Positions 1-12,346 of a DNA stretch of 44,189 nt are shown in pieces (position 1 is the stretch's first letter; each line of letters starts with the position of its first letter). The notes below the pieces were generated by a model, which worked only from the letters and a program-made list of their open reading frames with translations, had not been told where the DNA came from and ran no database searches. The translations under genes were made by a program, and so were the position numbers. The DNA is taken from NCBI GenBank assembly GCA_016795245.1, contig JAEUIA010000093.1:1-44189 (forward strand), in the 5' to 3' direction. The DNA is from Planctomycetota bacterium. Lineage in GTDB: Bacteria > Planctomycetota > UBA1135 > GCA-002686595.

Positions 1-1
1 C

Positions 2-27
2 AGAGCCGCGCGCCGGCGCGCGGCTCT
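2..27. repeat. 26-bp perfect GC palindrome at the outer edge of the left repeat
   Basis: Bases 2-12 (agagccgcgcg) are followed by ccgg and the exact reverse complement, so the whole 26 bp equals its own reverse complement. It could form a hairpin or terminator for something outside the window. The last bases of the window (44177-44189) end inside what looks like the same palindrome in the other repeat copy, so it is probably part of the repeat family. Confidence 0.7.
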
Positions 28-109
28 ACGTCGGCGAAGATGCACCACACGAGCCTGGCTCGGTACGGTCAAACTCGGACGAACGCCACCGCGCGAACCG
101 CGAACCAGG
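17..109 (+). repeat. Left arm of a window-flanking inverted repeat, block 1
   Basis: These 93 bp match the reverse complement of 44097-44189 without gaps and with about four substitutions, read by eye. On the right the block runs directly into the 34-bp tandem array. Here it is interrupted after base 109 by 278 bp before the match resumes at 388. No plausible protein is encoded. It is probably one copy of a dispersed repeat family in this genome. Confidence 0.85.
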
Positions 110-387
110 CGGCCGCACTGCTGAGCATGCGCCGAATGCCGTTGCTCTTCTGTTTGCTTCGCGGTTTTCTTCTGCTTCGCGCGCCGTGAGTCAGGTTCGA
201 TAGTGAGTCGCGCTAGAAAGTGAGTGCTGACTGGATGTCGGAGCACATCTCCCACGCGACACCACAGCCCGAGAGGCAGATGGGGAGGTCCCGGCAAACT
301 GGGGAGCAACGGCATTCGACGCGTGCTTCGCAGCGCGGCCTCGGGAGAGGCGATTCGCGCTTCGTTCCGCGCAAACCGCCTCCCCCG
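110..387. other. 278-bp segment interrupting the left repeat copy
   Basis: This segment is present only in the left copy; on the right its two flanks are contiguous at an AGG-AGG junction. No terminal inverted repeat, target duplication or convincing gene is visible. Inside it GTGAGT occurs three times, at 186, 203 and 220, at an exact 17-bp period, which is half the 34-bp period of the neighbouring array. It may be an insertion here or a deletion in the right copy. No function can be assigned. Confidence 0.6.
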
Positions 388-530
388 AGGTCAACAATGG
401 GGTGGGGACAGGCGGGGTGAGTGCGGTGTCGGACTGGAAACGTTGAGGGGCTCAGGTTCGGTGTCGGACTGGAAACGTTGAGGGGTTGCGTTCGGTGTCG
501 GTCTGGAGGCGGACGGTCGGGGTTCGGTGC
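388..530 (+). repeat. Left arm block 2 with ~34-bp tandem units
   Basis: The match to the right copy resumes at 388 with a G-rich stretch. Then come direct units beginning near 421, 456 and 490 (35, 34 and about 33 bp), followed by a decayed start of another at about 523. The shared core includes ggtgtcggactggaa followed by acgttgagggg. Substitutions between units scatter without respect to reading frame, so this does not look coding. Confidence 0.75.
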
Positions 531-550
531 CGCCATAGGTGCACTGTGAA

Positions 551-589
551 GCACCGATCCTAGGCGGTTTCTGCCGCTGGGATCGGTGC
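551..589 (-). terminator. Hairpin downstream of the M20 peptidase gene
   Basis: A 10-bp perfect stem pairs 551-560 (gcaccgatcc) with 580-589, and an inner GCGG/CCGC stem closes a six-base loop. It lies about 30 bases past the minus-strand stop codon at 620. No strong U-tract follows on the minus strand, so intrinsic termination is likely but not certain. Confidence 0.55.
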
Positions 590-619
590 CGTTCGTGAAC
601 CTTGGGCCCCCTGCTCGCT

Positions 620-2077
<1,458 letters not shown>

Positions 2078-2095
2078 ACACGCCAGTGTAACGCC

Positions 2096-2701
2096 TCAGG
2101 TCTGCGATCCCCAGCCGGCGGGCCGGGATGCGACCATCGGCTCTGCGCGGCGGCGACGCAGCGACCACAACAAGGCCACTGCGACTACGACGGCAATAAG
2201 CGCCAGAATCGGTGCGAGCGCCGCCAGGATCGAAACCGTCGTGGCGCCCAGGAATTCGGCCGCGGAAACGATCGGATTGCCGAAACCCAGGCTCAAGACG
2301 GCCGACGTCGCGCGCGCCGCGACCGTGGTGGTCTGGACGACGGCTGCTGCGCCGCCGCCGGCGATGGCCGCGAGGCTCCAGCGGAACCACGGCTCCATGT
2401 CGGTGATGAAACTGGCCGTCAAGAGCGTCCCGGCGACGACCGCGACCGGTGTGGCCACGACGTCGAGGAAGTGATCGACTCCGGGCAAGCAGTACCCGCC
2501 GACTTCCAAGAGCGTGGCGACGCCGAGCGCGACGAGCGCGGGAGTCGAACCCATCCACGCGAAATCGGCCGCGACGTGGATGACGTCGGCGCGGATCGCG
2601 ATCGACGCGATGAGGAAGGGCACGAACACTCGGAATCCACAGGCGGCCGCGAGGCCCAGGCCCGTGAGAATGCCGAGGATGGTGGAGAAGTTTTCTTCCA
2701 T
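2096..2701 (-). CDS. DUF4126-like integral membrane protein
   Basis: About 201 residues starting at MEENFSTILG, rich in Ala, Val and Leu, with roughly five hydrophobic segments. The early segment ILTGLGLAAACGFRVFVPF and the glycine-rich second half fit the DUF4126 family of uncharacterised membrane proteins. The tail is short, basic and probably cytoplasmic (LRRRRAEP). The frame stays open upstream to 2755, but the ATG at 2699-2701 begins the conserved region and is preferred. It sits directly upstream of the M20 peptidase in the same direction. Function unknown. Confidence 0.75.
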   Translation of the reverse strand: MEENFSTILGILTGLGLAAACGFRVFVPFLIASIAIRADVIHVAADFAWMGSTPALVALGVATLLEVGGYCLPGVDHFLDVVATPVAVVAGTLLTASFITDMEPWFRWSLAAIAGGGAAAVVQTTTVAARATSAVLSLGFGNPIVSAAEFLGATTVSILAALAPILALIAVVVAVALLWSLRRRRAEPMVASRPAGWGSQT

Positions 2702-2851
2702 GGTGTGTTCAGAAGCCGAGGGTCCCGGACGGCTCCAGGCGCAGCGTTTGGACAATGAGCCGGCGATCCCGGACTCAGCGCGGCCGGGGACTGGAGACCC
2801 GGCACACCCACTTTACTGCGCTGCGGCCCAAATATTTCGGGCCAGGCCGAC

Positions 2852-5323
<2,472 letters not shown>

Positions 5324-5334
5324 GCGGCGAACCC

Positions 5335-7326
5335 TCAGGCACTCTCCGGATACCGGTCCGCTGAGCTACGGATCGTGTTGCGACCGGCAGCCTTGGCTGC
5401 GTACACCGCTTCATCCGCGCTCTTGAGCAGATCGTCGATGTCCGTCGTCTGGAGCACACGCTCAGCGCAGCCCAGACTCACGGTCACCTTGCCTTCGAAT
5501 CCGTCGCACTGAATGGAGTTCTCGGCGACAGAGCTCCGCAGGCGTTCCGCGCACAGCAAGGCACCCTGCAGGTTGCTGTTCACGTTGATGACGAGGAACT
5601 CCTCGCCCCCCAATCGACACACGATGTCGCCGCGACGAGTCTTCGCGCGCAACACAGCCGCTGTCTGCTTGAGCACGACGTCTCCGACGTCATGTCCATA
5701 CGTGTCGTTGATGCGCTTGAAGTAGTCGATATCGACCATGACGACCGACAGCGGTCGATTCATGCGCACTGATTCGCTCCACTCCTGTTCCAGGCGCGAC
5801 ATCGCGTAGCGACGATTGGGCAGTTCCGTGAGCACGTCGGTCTGAGCTGCGGCGCGCAGCTTGCGCGTCAAGAGCCCCATTTCAGCCACTTGATGCATCC
5901 GCATCGTCTTGTCGGCTTCGACCTGACGCTGCAGTTCGATCATGCGCTGACCGGCCTGGACGCGCGCGATCAGAATGCGCGCATTGAACGGCTTCGTGAC
6001 GTAGTCATCGACTCCGGCAGCAAAGGCATCGACGACCTGCTGCTCGTCTTCGCGCGCCGTCAAGATCAAGACGTACGTCTTCCGACCGGCATCTACGCGG
6101 CGCAAGGATCGGCACACGTCGATGCCGGTCATCTCGGGCATCATCCAGTCGGTCACCACGATGTGCGGCGACTCCTCGAGGACGATCTTCAGACCGTCCG
6201 CCCCGTTGCCCGCGGTGAGCACCTGGTAGCCCGCCTGGCGCAGGTGATGCGAGAGCAGACGCAGGATGCGCGGGTCGTCATCGATCGTGAGGATCTTGAT
6301 TTCGCCCGGCGTGAGCGGATTGAGTTCGGCCGACTCGGACGCGCTGTCCGAGGTCTTTTTGCGTTCACCTGTACTCTCAGGCGCGATCTGGGGCAGAGTG
6401 TTCGGATCGACGTGCGTAGGGTCCGCCGGGCGTCCAATCGTCGTCGGGATTCGAAAGAGCCCGCCCCACTCCTCCCAGGTCGCACGCGCGCGCTCCAAGA
6501 TCGGGCGCAATTGCTCCAGGTCGGAATCGCACGCCGGCAACGGCGCCATGAGCTGAGTCCAGTCCGAACCGAGCAGCCATTCGCGAGCCGTGATCGACGA
6601 GACCAATTGCTCCGCGATGAGTGAACTCTCGAGCAGGATGCGCGACAACTCCGCTTGCAGAGGATCTTCGCCGCCTACGTCGCCCTCTCCGGAACCCAAC
6701 GAGAGGACAGCAGATGTGAACAGGTCGGGAAGACCCCAGTCCTCCATGATGGAGGCGGCGACTTCCCAGTGCTGGATCTCGAACGCGCGGGTCTCCGCGT
6801 CCAGGAACGCAGCCAGGTCCTTGCCTCTGGATGCATCGATCACGCCCGCATAGGGTTCGGGGTACACCGTGGCCAGCGCCAGCATGCCCAGGCGCGACAA
6901 GAGCGCACACGTAAACGCTTCACCGGGGTCGATGAGCCCGCGCTCTCCGGCCAGGAACTGCGCCCCCACGGCGTGCGCAAGCGAGTACGACCAGAAGCGG
7001 TCGTAGTCGAACCGAGTACACAACCCCGCTCCGCTCGACGGAACAAGAGTGAAACCCAGCGCAACGCCCCGCACTGCGCGTATTCCCAGTTGCTGCGCAG
7101 CTTGTCGGACCGTCGTGACGGGCACGCTTCCCGCAAGCGCCGTCGCGTTCGCGAGCTTGATCACTCGCCCGCTGAGTGCCGGGTCGATCTGAATGCACTG
7201 CGTCAACTCGTCCAGAGTGCACGTCTCGCTCTGTGTACGACGCAAGATGACGAGGCCGACCCCAGAGGGTGTCGGCAGCGCGCCAGACTGCTTCAGTTCT
7301 TCGAATCGCTTGTAGATCAAGAGCAT
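5335..7326 (-). CDS. HDOD-REC-GGDEF diguanylate cyclase, intact I-site
   Basis: 663 residues in three parts: an N-terminal HDOD domain (about 1-210), a receiver (about 343-460; acidic IDDD, phospho-acceptor Asp393 in TDWMMPEM, Lys445) and a GGDEF domain (about 495-655). The active site reads GGEEF at 573-577, expected to be catalytically competent. The RRGD at 564-567 is the family's RxxD allosteric inhibition site, placed correctly five residues before it. The protein should make cyclic di-GMP on phosphorylation of its receiver, with the HDOD domain modulating or tethering it. It is a tandem paralog of the neighbour at 7334-9319, with 7 bases between them. Confidence 0.93.
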   Translation of the reverse strand: MLLIYKRFEELKQSGALPTPSGVGLVILRRTQSETCTLDELTQCIQIDPALSGRVIKLANATALAGSVPVTTVRQAAQQLGIRAVRGVALGFTLVPSSGAGLCTRFDYDRFWSYSLAHAVGAQFLAGERGLIDPGEAFTCALLSRLGMLALATVYPEPYAGVIDASRGKDLAAFLDAETRAFEIQHWEVAASIMEDWGLPDLFTSAVLSLGSGEGDVGGEDPLQAELSRILLESSLIAEQLVSSITAREWLLGSDWTQLMAPLPACDSDLEQLRPILERARATWEEWGGLFRIPTTIGRPADPTHVDPNTLPQIAPESTGERKKTSDSASESAELNPLTPGEIKILTIDDDPRILRLLSHHLRQAGYQVLTAGNGADGLKIVLEESPHIVVTDWMMPEMTGIDVCRSLRRVDAGRKTYVLILTAREDEQQVVDAFAAGVDDYVTKPFNARILIARVQAGQRMIELQRQVEADKTMRMHQVAEMGLLTRKLRAAAQTDVLTELPNRRYAMSRLEQEWSESVRMNRPLSVVMVDIDYFKRINDTYGHDVGDVVLKQTAAVLRAKTRRGDIVCRLGGEEFLVINVNSNLQGALLCAERLRSSVAENSIQCDGFEGKVTVSLGCAERVLQTTDIDDLLKSADEAVYAAKAAGRNTIRSSADRYPESA

Positions 7327-7333
7327 TCGGCGT

Positions 7334-9319
7334 TCAGGCCGACTTCGCCTTTCGGAAGGTCGCGCTGGCGAGCGCCACGCGGTTTCTGCCGGCCGCCTTG
7401 GATGCGTACACGGCTGCGTCGGCGGCCTTGATCAGCGCATCGAAGTTGGCCATTCCTGGCATGCGTTGTGCGACACCCAGGCTGACGGTGACGTTGCCTT
7501 CGAAGCCTCCGGCCTTGATCACGTTGCGCTCGATGGCACCGCGCAGGCGCTCCGCGCACACCGCGGCTTGAGACTCCGTGGAATTCGGGCACACGACGAA
7601 GAACTCCTCGCCTCCCAATCGGGAGGCTTCCTCGCCCTGGCGCGTCGACGACCGCAAAATGCGTGCGGTTTCCTTGAGCACCACGTCGCCTATGTCGTGT
7701 CCGTACGTGTCGTTCACCTTCTTGAAGTGATCGATATCGAGCATCACGACCGAGAGCGGACTCTCCGTCCGCCCGGAAGCGTCCCAGTCCGTCTCGAGAC
7801 GCTTCATCGCATAGCGACGGTTCGGCAACTCAGTCAGCACATCGGTCAATGCCGCAGTGCGCAGTTTTCTGGTCATGAGGCCGAGCTCTGCGACCTGACG
7901 CATGATCATCTTGCGGTCGCTCGCGACACGTTCTTGCAGTTCCACGACGCGCTGACCGCCCTTGATGCGCGCGAGAAGCACGCGCGAGTTGAACGGTTTG
8001 ACGACATAGTCGTCTACACCCGCGTCGAAGGCTTCGACGATGCGGTCTTCTTCCGTTCTACCGGTCAACAGCAAGAAGAACACGTTGCGGCCGTAATCGA
8101 TGCGGCGCAGCGACTTGCACAGCTCGAGTCCGTCCATCTCGGGCATCATCCAGTCGGCGATCACGACCTGCGGGCTGAGTTCGAGCGCGAGCTTCAAGGC
8201 CTGTTCGCCGTTGGAAGCGGTGATGACGTCGTTGCCCGACTTCTTCAGCGTCGCCTCGAGCAGTCGCAGTGACGTCGGATCGTCATCCACCGCCAGGATG
8301 CGCAGGCGCTTGGCGCCCTCGGGGCCTGGCTCGGAGCGACCCAGCGCCGTGACCTCGGACGCCACCGGTTGCGGCGTTACATCATCCTGCGACTCGTTCG
8401 TGGCGCGACGATGGATCTCGTCCGGCATCGCCATGCGCCCGGTCGGCACATCGAGGATCTTGCCCCACTCGATCCACTCCGATTGGATCGCCTTGCAGAA
8501 TTCGGTGAACTGCTCCGGTTCGATCCCCAGCATCGTGCGCACGCTCTCGAGCCGACCGGCGATCACCTTGTAATCGACGAGTGTGGGATCGTGTTCGTCC
8601 AGACAGACGCTCGTCAGCGTATGGGCGCAGTACAGGACGCGCGCCATCGCCGCCGACTCGCGGTTCTCACCGGGCTGCAGGTTGTCTGCGCGCTCGAACA
8701 CCTGGATGGCGCGCGCAAAGCTCTCGGGCAGACCCCAGTCCTCGATCATGCACGCGGCTACGGACGTGTGGTCGATCGCGAATTGATCTTCCTCGAGACG
8801 CGCAAGACCCGAGCTGACCTTGCTTTCTGGGTTCTCGAGAATTACGGCGTACTCGGTCGGGTAGATGCTCGCGAGAGCCAGGCGGCCGATGTCGCAAAGC
8901 AGGCCCATCACGTACCCCTCTGCCGGAGAGAGGCCGCGCATCTGGCGCGCGATGTTCTGTGCGGCGACTGCGCGGGCGAGTGAATTCGACCAGTAGCGAT
9001 CGTAGTCGAAAGTTTCGCAACGACCCGTGCGGTTCGAAGACACCAGGCTCAGGCCCAGGGCGACGTTCATGACGGCGCGAACGCCGAGTCGCATGGTCGC
9101 CTCACTGACCGTCGTCGCGGGCTGCGCACCCGCGGCACTGGCTGAGTTCGCCAGCTTCAACAGGCGGCCCGTCAAGACCGAGTCCGTCATGATCGCGGCG
9201 CTGATCTCGTCAGCCGAGTGCGAATCGGACTGGGACAGCTTCAGGATCCGCATGACGACGCCCGGAGGCGACGGCAAGTTGCCTGAGACTTTGAGTTCTT
9301 CGAATGTCTGTCGGAGCAT
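7334..9319 (-). CDS. HDOD-REC-GGDEF diguanylate cyclase, I-site changed to RxxE
   Basis: 661 residues with the same architecture as the next gene: HDOD (about 1-210), receiver (about 338-455; phospho-acceptor Asp389 in ADWMMPEM, Lys441) and GGDEF (about 490-650) with active-site GGEEF at 569-573. The equivalent of the inhibitory RxxD motif is RQGE (560-563), so product inhibition may be weakened. The strong domain-by-domain match to its neighbour indicates an in-place duplication. A plausible ribosome binding site (CCAGG) lies just upstream of the ATG. It follows the free Hpt gene by 34 bases and should act in the same phosphorelay. Confidence 0.93.
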   Translation of the reverse strand: MLRQTFEELKVSGNLPSPPGVVMRILKLSQSDSHSADEISAAIMTDSVLTGRLLKLANSASAAGAQPATTVSEATMRLGVRAVMNVALGLSLVSSNRTGRCETFDYDRYWSNSLARAVAAQNIARQMRGLSPAEGYVMGLLCDIGRLALASIYPTEYAVILENPESKVSSGLARLEEDQFAIDHTSVAACMIEDWGLPESFARAIQVFERADNLQPGENRESAAMARVLYCAHTLTSVCLDEHDPTLVDYKVIAGRLESVRTMLGIEPEQFTEFCKAIQSEWIEWGKILDVPTGRMAMPDEIHRRATNESQDDVTPQPVASEVTALGRSEPGPEGAKRLRILAVDDDPTSLRLLEATLKKSGNDVITASNGEQALKLALELSPQVVIADWMMPEMDGLELCKSLRRIDYGRNVFFLLLTGRTEEDRIVEAFDAGVDDYVVKPFNSRVLLARIKGGQRVVELQERVASDRKMIMRQVAELGLMTRKLRTAALTDVLTELPNRRYAMKRLETDWDASGRTESPLSVVMLDIDHFKKVNDTYGHDIGDVVLKETARILRSSTRQGEEASRLGGEEFFVVCPNSTESQAAVCAERLRGAIERNVIKAGGFEGNVTVSLGVAQRMPGMANFDALIKAADAAVYASKAAGRNRVALASATFRKAKSA

Positions 9320-9353
9320 GGGGACCTGGGGTGGCCTCTAGAAACGGAGTCGA

Positions 9354-9734
9354 TCAGCCTTTGAGGGCACGCAAGGCTGACTGGACCTCTGCGAAGGACT
9401 GTGTCGTCGCCGCGAGCAACGGCGAGATCTGGTCCTTCTCTTGGTTGCGGGCGAGGCACTCGATCTGCCTGCAGATCTCGGAGAGGTTCTTCGCGCCGAT
9501 GTTCGCGCTGCTCGACTTGAGCGTGTGCGCGGCGCGCTCGACCTTCTTGATGTCGCCGGAAGCGAGAGATCTCTCGACCTCTTGGATGTGCAGCGGAGCG
9601 TCTGCAAGGAACAACTCAATGAGTTCGACCAGCAAGCCAGGGTCATCCTCGCCCCCGAGCTCTCGCAATTCGGCGATCACGCCCATGTCGATGGCGCCCG
9701 CGTCGTTGTCGGGGTTGGCTTGCGAGTCATTCAC
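9354..9734 (-). CDS. Free-standing Hpt phosphotransfer protein
   Basis: A 126-residue protein made essentially of one Hpt domain, with the phosphorylatable His70 in AAHTLKSSSANIG. The frame is open to 9833, but a GTG at 9732-9734 preceded by AGAGG seven bases upstream is the best start and removes an unlikely arginine-rich leader. It heads the signalling operon. A free Hpt protein usually shuttles phosphate between a hybrid kinase and separate receivers; here the two downstream cyclases carry such receivers. The kinase also has its own Hpt domain, so two Hpt modules exist in one operon. Confidence 0.88.
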   Translation of the reverse strand: MNDSQANPDNDAGAIDMGVIAELRELGGEDDPGLLVELIELFLADAPLHIQEVERSLASGDIKKVERAAHTLKSSSANIGAKNLSEICRQIECLARNQEKDQISPLLAATTQSFAEVQSALRALKG

Positions 9735-9928
9735 TTGTGCACCTCTTCGTGTACGTAGCTGTGCCAGTCCGCGAAACGCCGCATGTGCCTCCGCAAGCCA
9801 GGCTCCACGAGGAACCGAGCACCGGGGCGACATGGGGAAACACGGATGAGCAAGACTGAATCGGAAGACTCAGGGGCCCGACTTGCGCATAACGAGTCGA
9901 ACAGGAAACCGTAGCGCGATTCCCGGTC

Positions 9929-9949
9929 AGACCCGGAAAGCGTTTCCGG
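9929..9949. repeat. Short hairpin upstream of the Hpt gene
   Basis: A perfect 9-bp inverted repeat, acccggaaa / tttccgggt, with a GCG loop. It lies in the 296-base gap between the S46 peptidase stop and the Hpt start, next to a longer hairpin at 9963-10003. It could be part of the termination region or an operator for the signalling operon. The sequence does not decide. Confidence 0.4.
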
Positions 9950-9962
9950 GTGGGAATCAATG

Positions 9963-10003
9963 CGACGCGGGCGCCGTGGACTCGTTCCACGGCGCCCGCG
10001 TCG
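9963..10003 (-). terminator. Strong hairpin after the S46 peptidase gene
   Basis: An 18-bp perfect stem (cgacgcgggcgccgtgga and its complement) with a 5-base loop, 27 bases past the minus-strand stop of the S46 peptidase. The poly-T stretch lies before the hairpin on that strand and no clear U-tract follows. It probably ends the peptidase transcript and separates it from the signalling operon. Confidence 0.6.
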
Positions 10004-10030
10004 GCGAAAAACAACCTGCGGCGGTGTCCG

Positions 10031-12145
10031 TCAGCGCGAACCGGCCTCGATCGGCTTGCGGGAACTGCCGGTGATCTCGTCCGCCAATGTGCCGGCGTCG
10101 TAGACCTTGCGCATCGCCTCGATCATCGAACGCGAGTCGACGGACACGGCGCGGCTGGTCACATCCTCGTAGCCGAAATTGCCCACGAGGCTGGAGATGT
10201 TGCCGTCGAAGATCAGGCCTACGACCTCACCCTGCTTGTCGATGACGGGTGATCCGGAATTGCCCCCGATGATGTCGTTCGTCGATACGAAGTTGAACGG
10301 CGTGTTCGGGTTGAGCTTCTCGCGTGCGGCTTGCCACTTCGCGGGAATCTCGAACGGGTACTTGCCCTCGCGTTCCTCGGAACGCTTGAACAGGCCGGCG
10401 AAATTCGTGAAGGGTGGGATGTCCTTGCCGTTTTCGACGTAGCCCTTCACCTGTCCGTACGACAAGCGCAACGTGAACGTCGCATCCGGGTACTGGTCTT
10501 CGCCGTTGACTTCGAAGTTCGCTGCGGCGACTTTCGCGTAGCCTTCACGCTCCTGTGCGTCGACTTCGTCCTCGTAGCGCTTGCGCGACGCGCGACTTTC
10601 GGCGTCGAGGGACTTGATGAACAGGATCATGGGGTCGCGCGACGCGTCGATGGCCGCCTTGCCGCCTTCGTACAGCCGCTTGCGCTCGGCGACGTCGATC
10701 AACTTCGTGCCCAAGACGAGTTCTTCGGCGCGAGCGCGCGGCGACTTGCCGTCGAGTGCCTTCAAGTACACCGGGTCTTCGCAGCCGAGCAACTCGCCCA
10801 TGTTCTGCAGACCGGCGGTCAGGTTCTCGATTTCGAATTCAGGGTGAATCGGTGCCGGCGAGAAGAGCCCGAGCTCGAAACTGCTCCGGGCGGTCTCACG
10901 GTACTCGCGCAGGCGATCAGCATTCGGCTTCAACGCCTCATCGGCATTGCGCACCAGATCGCGCGCTTTCGTGATGAGCTGTCCGCCTAGCGACAGGCCC
11001 GATCCGCCCATCGCGGCAAAACGGACCAACATCTCGCCGTGGAGCTTCTTCGCGTTGGCGATCTGAGACCAACCGTCACCCCACTTGGCCTTCCACTCCG
11101 GGTTCGCGTCGACGGCCGCGCGCAGTTTCGTCTCGGCGGCGACTTTGCGAGCCAGGAAGGCCGGATCCTGCAGGCCGGCGAATCGGCCGGAGAAGTTCTT
11201 GCGCGTGTTCTGCATGCTGAAGAAATCGCCTTCGGCAATGCGTCGATTCTCCTCGCTGCGCCCCATGAAAGTCGCGAGTTGGACTTCGCGACGCCAGATG
11301 GTGCGCATCGAAAGCGGATACTGCACGTCGCGCATGAACTTGATGTGGTCGACCGTGTTCAGTCGCTGAGTCGAACCCGGGTGGCCCGCCACGAACACAA
11401 GGTCGCCGTCGGCGCACCCGTTGCGGCTCCACTTCAAATAATGCTCGTTCTTGAGCGGCGCATCGTTTTCGTAGATGCGGAAGAAGCACATGTCGAGGTC
11501 GTAGCGCGGGTACTCGAAGTTGTCGGCGTCGCCGCCGAAGAACGCGATCCCCTTCTCGGGAGCCATCACCAGACGCACGTCGGTGTAGCTCTTGTAGCGG
11601 TACTGGTGATAGCGACCGCCCTGCCACAGCGTGACGACGTCGCTGCGCATTGCGGTCTGTTCCTTCGACTCCTGCTCGATCGTGGTCATCATCTTGCGAC
11701 GCGCGGTATTGGCGTCGGAGGAGCTCATCTCCGCTGTCGCCGCGTTCTTCACGCGGTCGGTGACGTCGATGATCTCCCACAGGATCACGATCTCGAGATC
11801 GGGGCACTTCAGCTCGTCGGCGTTCGTCTTGGCGTAGAAACCCGACTTCAACAGGTCGCGCTCAGCTGTGCTCAACTTCTCGATCATGTCCGAACCCACG
11901 TGATGGTTCGTCATCACGAGCCCGTTCGGGGACACGAGCGAGCCCGATCCGCCCGACGACAATCTCACCGACGATTTCTGGACGTGTTCGAGCCACTGCG
12001 GCGTGATGTCGAAGCCGTAGCGAGCCTTGATCTGCTTGGTCGGCGGGCGGTTGAAGAGCCACATGCCTTCGTCGGCCGTGACGCTCGGAACCGCGAGACA
12101 GAGAAGAGCCAAGGCTGCCGCGGAGTATTTGAGGATCTGCTTCAT
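10031..12145 (-). CDS. Secreted S46-family dipeptidyl-peptidase (DPP7/DPP11 type)
   Basis: 704 residues starting at MKQILKYSAA with a clear signal peptide ending near residue 24, so it acts in the periplasm or outside. The chymotrypsin-like S46 triad is visible: His82 in TNHHVGSD, the Asp in GGDADNFEYPR (204-213) and Ser630 in GGNSGSP. In this family the residue 18 after the catalytic serine sets P1 preference. Here it is Gly648, which suggests DPP7-like preference for hydrophobic residues rather than the Asp/Glu preference that goes with Arg. The frame extends upstream to 12295, but that leader lacks signal-peptide character. Its likely role is release of dipeptides from external peptides. 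Confidence 0.92.
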   Translation of the reverse strand: MKQILKYSAAALALLCLAVPSVTADEGMWLFNRPPTKQIKARYGFDITPQWLEHVQKSSVRLSSGGSGSLVSPNGLVMTNHHVGSDMIEKLSTAERDLLKSGFYAKTNADELKCPDLEIVILWEIIDVTDRVKNAATAEMSSSDANTARRKMMTTIEQESKEQTAMRSDVVTLWQGGRYHQYRYKSYTDVRLVMAPEKGIAFFGGDADNFEYPRYDLDMCFFRIYENDAPLKNEHYLKWSRNGCADGDLVFVAGHPGSTQRLNTVDHIKFMRDVQYPLSMRTIWRREVQLATFMGRSEENRRIAEGDFFSMQNTRKNFSGRFAGLQDPAFLARKVAAETKLRAAVDANPEWKAKWGDGWSQIANAKKLHGEMLVRFAAMGGSGLSLGGQLITKARDLVRNADEALKPNADRLREYRETARSSFELGLFSPAPIHPEFEIENLTAGLQNMGELLGCEDPVYLKALDGKSPRARAEELVLGTKLIDVAERKRLYEGGKAAIDASRDPMILFIKSLDAESRASRKRYEDEVDAQEREGYAKVAAANFEVNGEDQYPDATFTLRLSYGQVKGYVENGKDIPPFTNFAGLFKRSEEREGKYPFEIPAKWQAAREKLNPNTPFNFVSTNDIIGGNSGSPVIDKQGEVVGLIFDGNISSLVGNFGYEDVTSRAVSVDSRSMIEAMRKVYDAGTLADEITGSSRKPIEAGSR

Positions 12146-12346
12146 GAGTTCAGCGCGTGGGGCGGGGGGTGAACAGGGTCGGGCGTGAATGCGAGCGAAG
12201 ATGATAGCCGGAGGCGCGGTTCCTGGCGACGTCCGGGGCGGTCGGCGCTCGGCATTCAACGAGATCGAACCGAGTGTGCAGCGCGCGCTTCTCACGCGCA
12301 GAGCCAGCGCCTATCGTCCTCCCTGCGCTGGGCGACCGCAGCGATC
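12146..12346. promoter_or_regulatory. Divergent intergenic region
   Basis: These 201 bases separate the start codons of the S46 peptidase (minus) and the TMTC-like transferase (plus), so promoters for both should lie here. No convincing -35/-10 pair or operator palindrome was found by eye. Neither start has a recognisable Shine-Dalgarno sequence. Confidence 0.45.

Noticed and set aside
2825..2843. ggccc-aaatatttc-gggcc as a terminator for the histidine kinase gene
   Set aside because: The stem is only five base pairs with no following U-tract, so it is too weak to annotate.
12146..12295. N-terminal extension of the S46 peptidase
   Set aside because: The added 50 residues would bury the obvious signal peptide at MKQILKYSAA.
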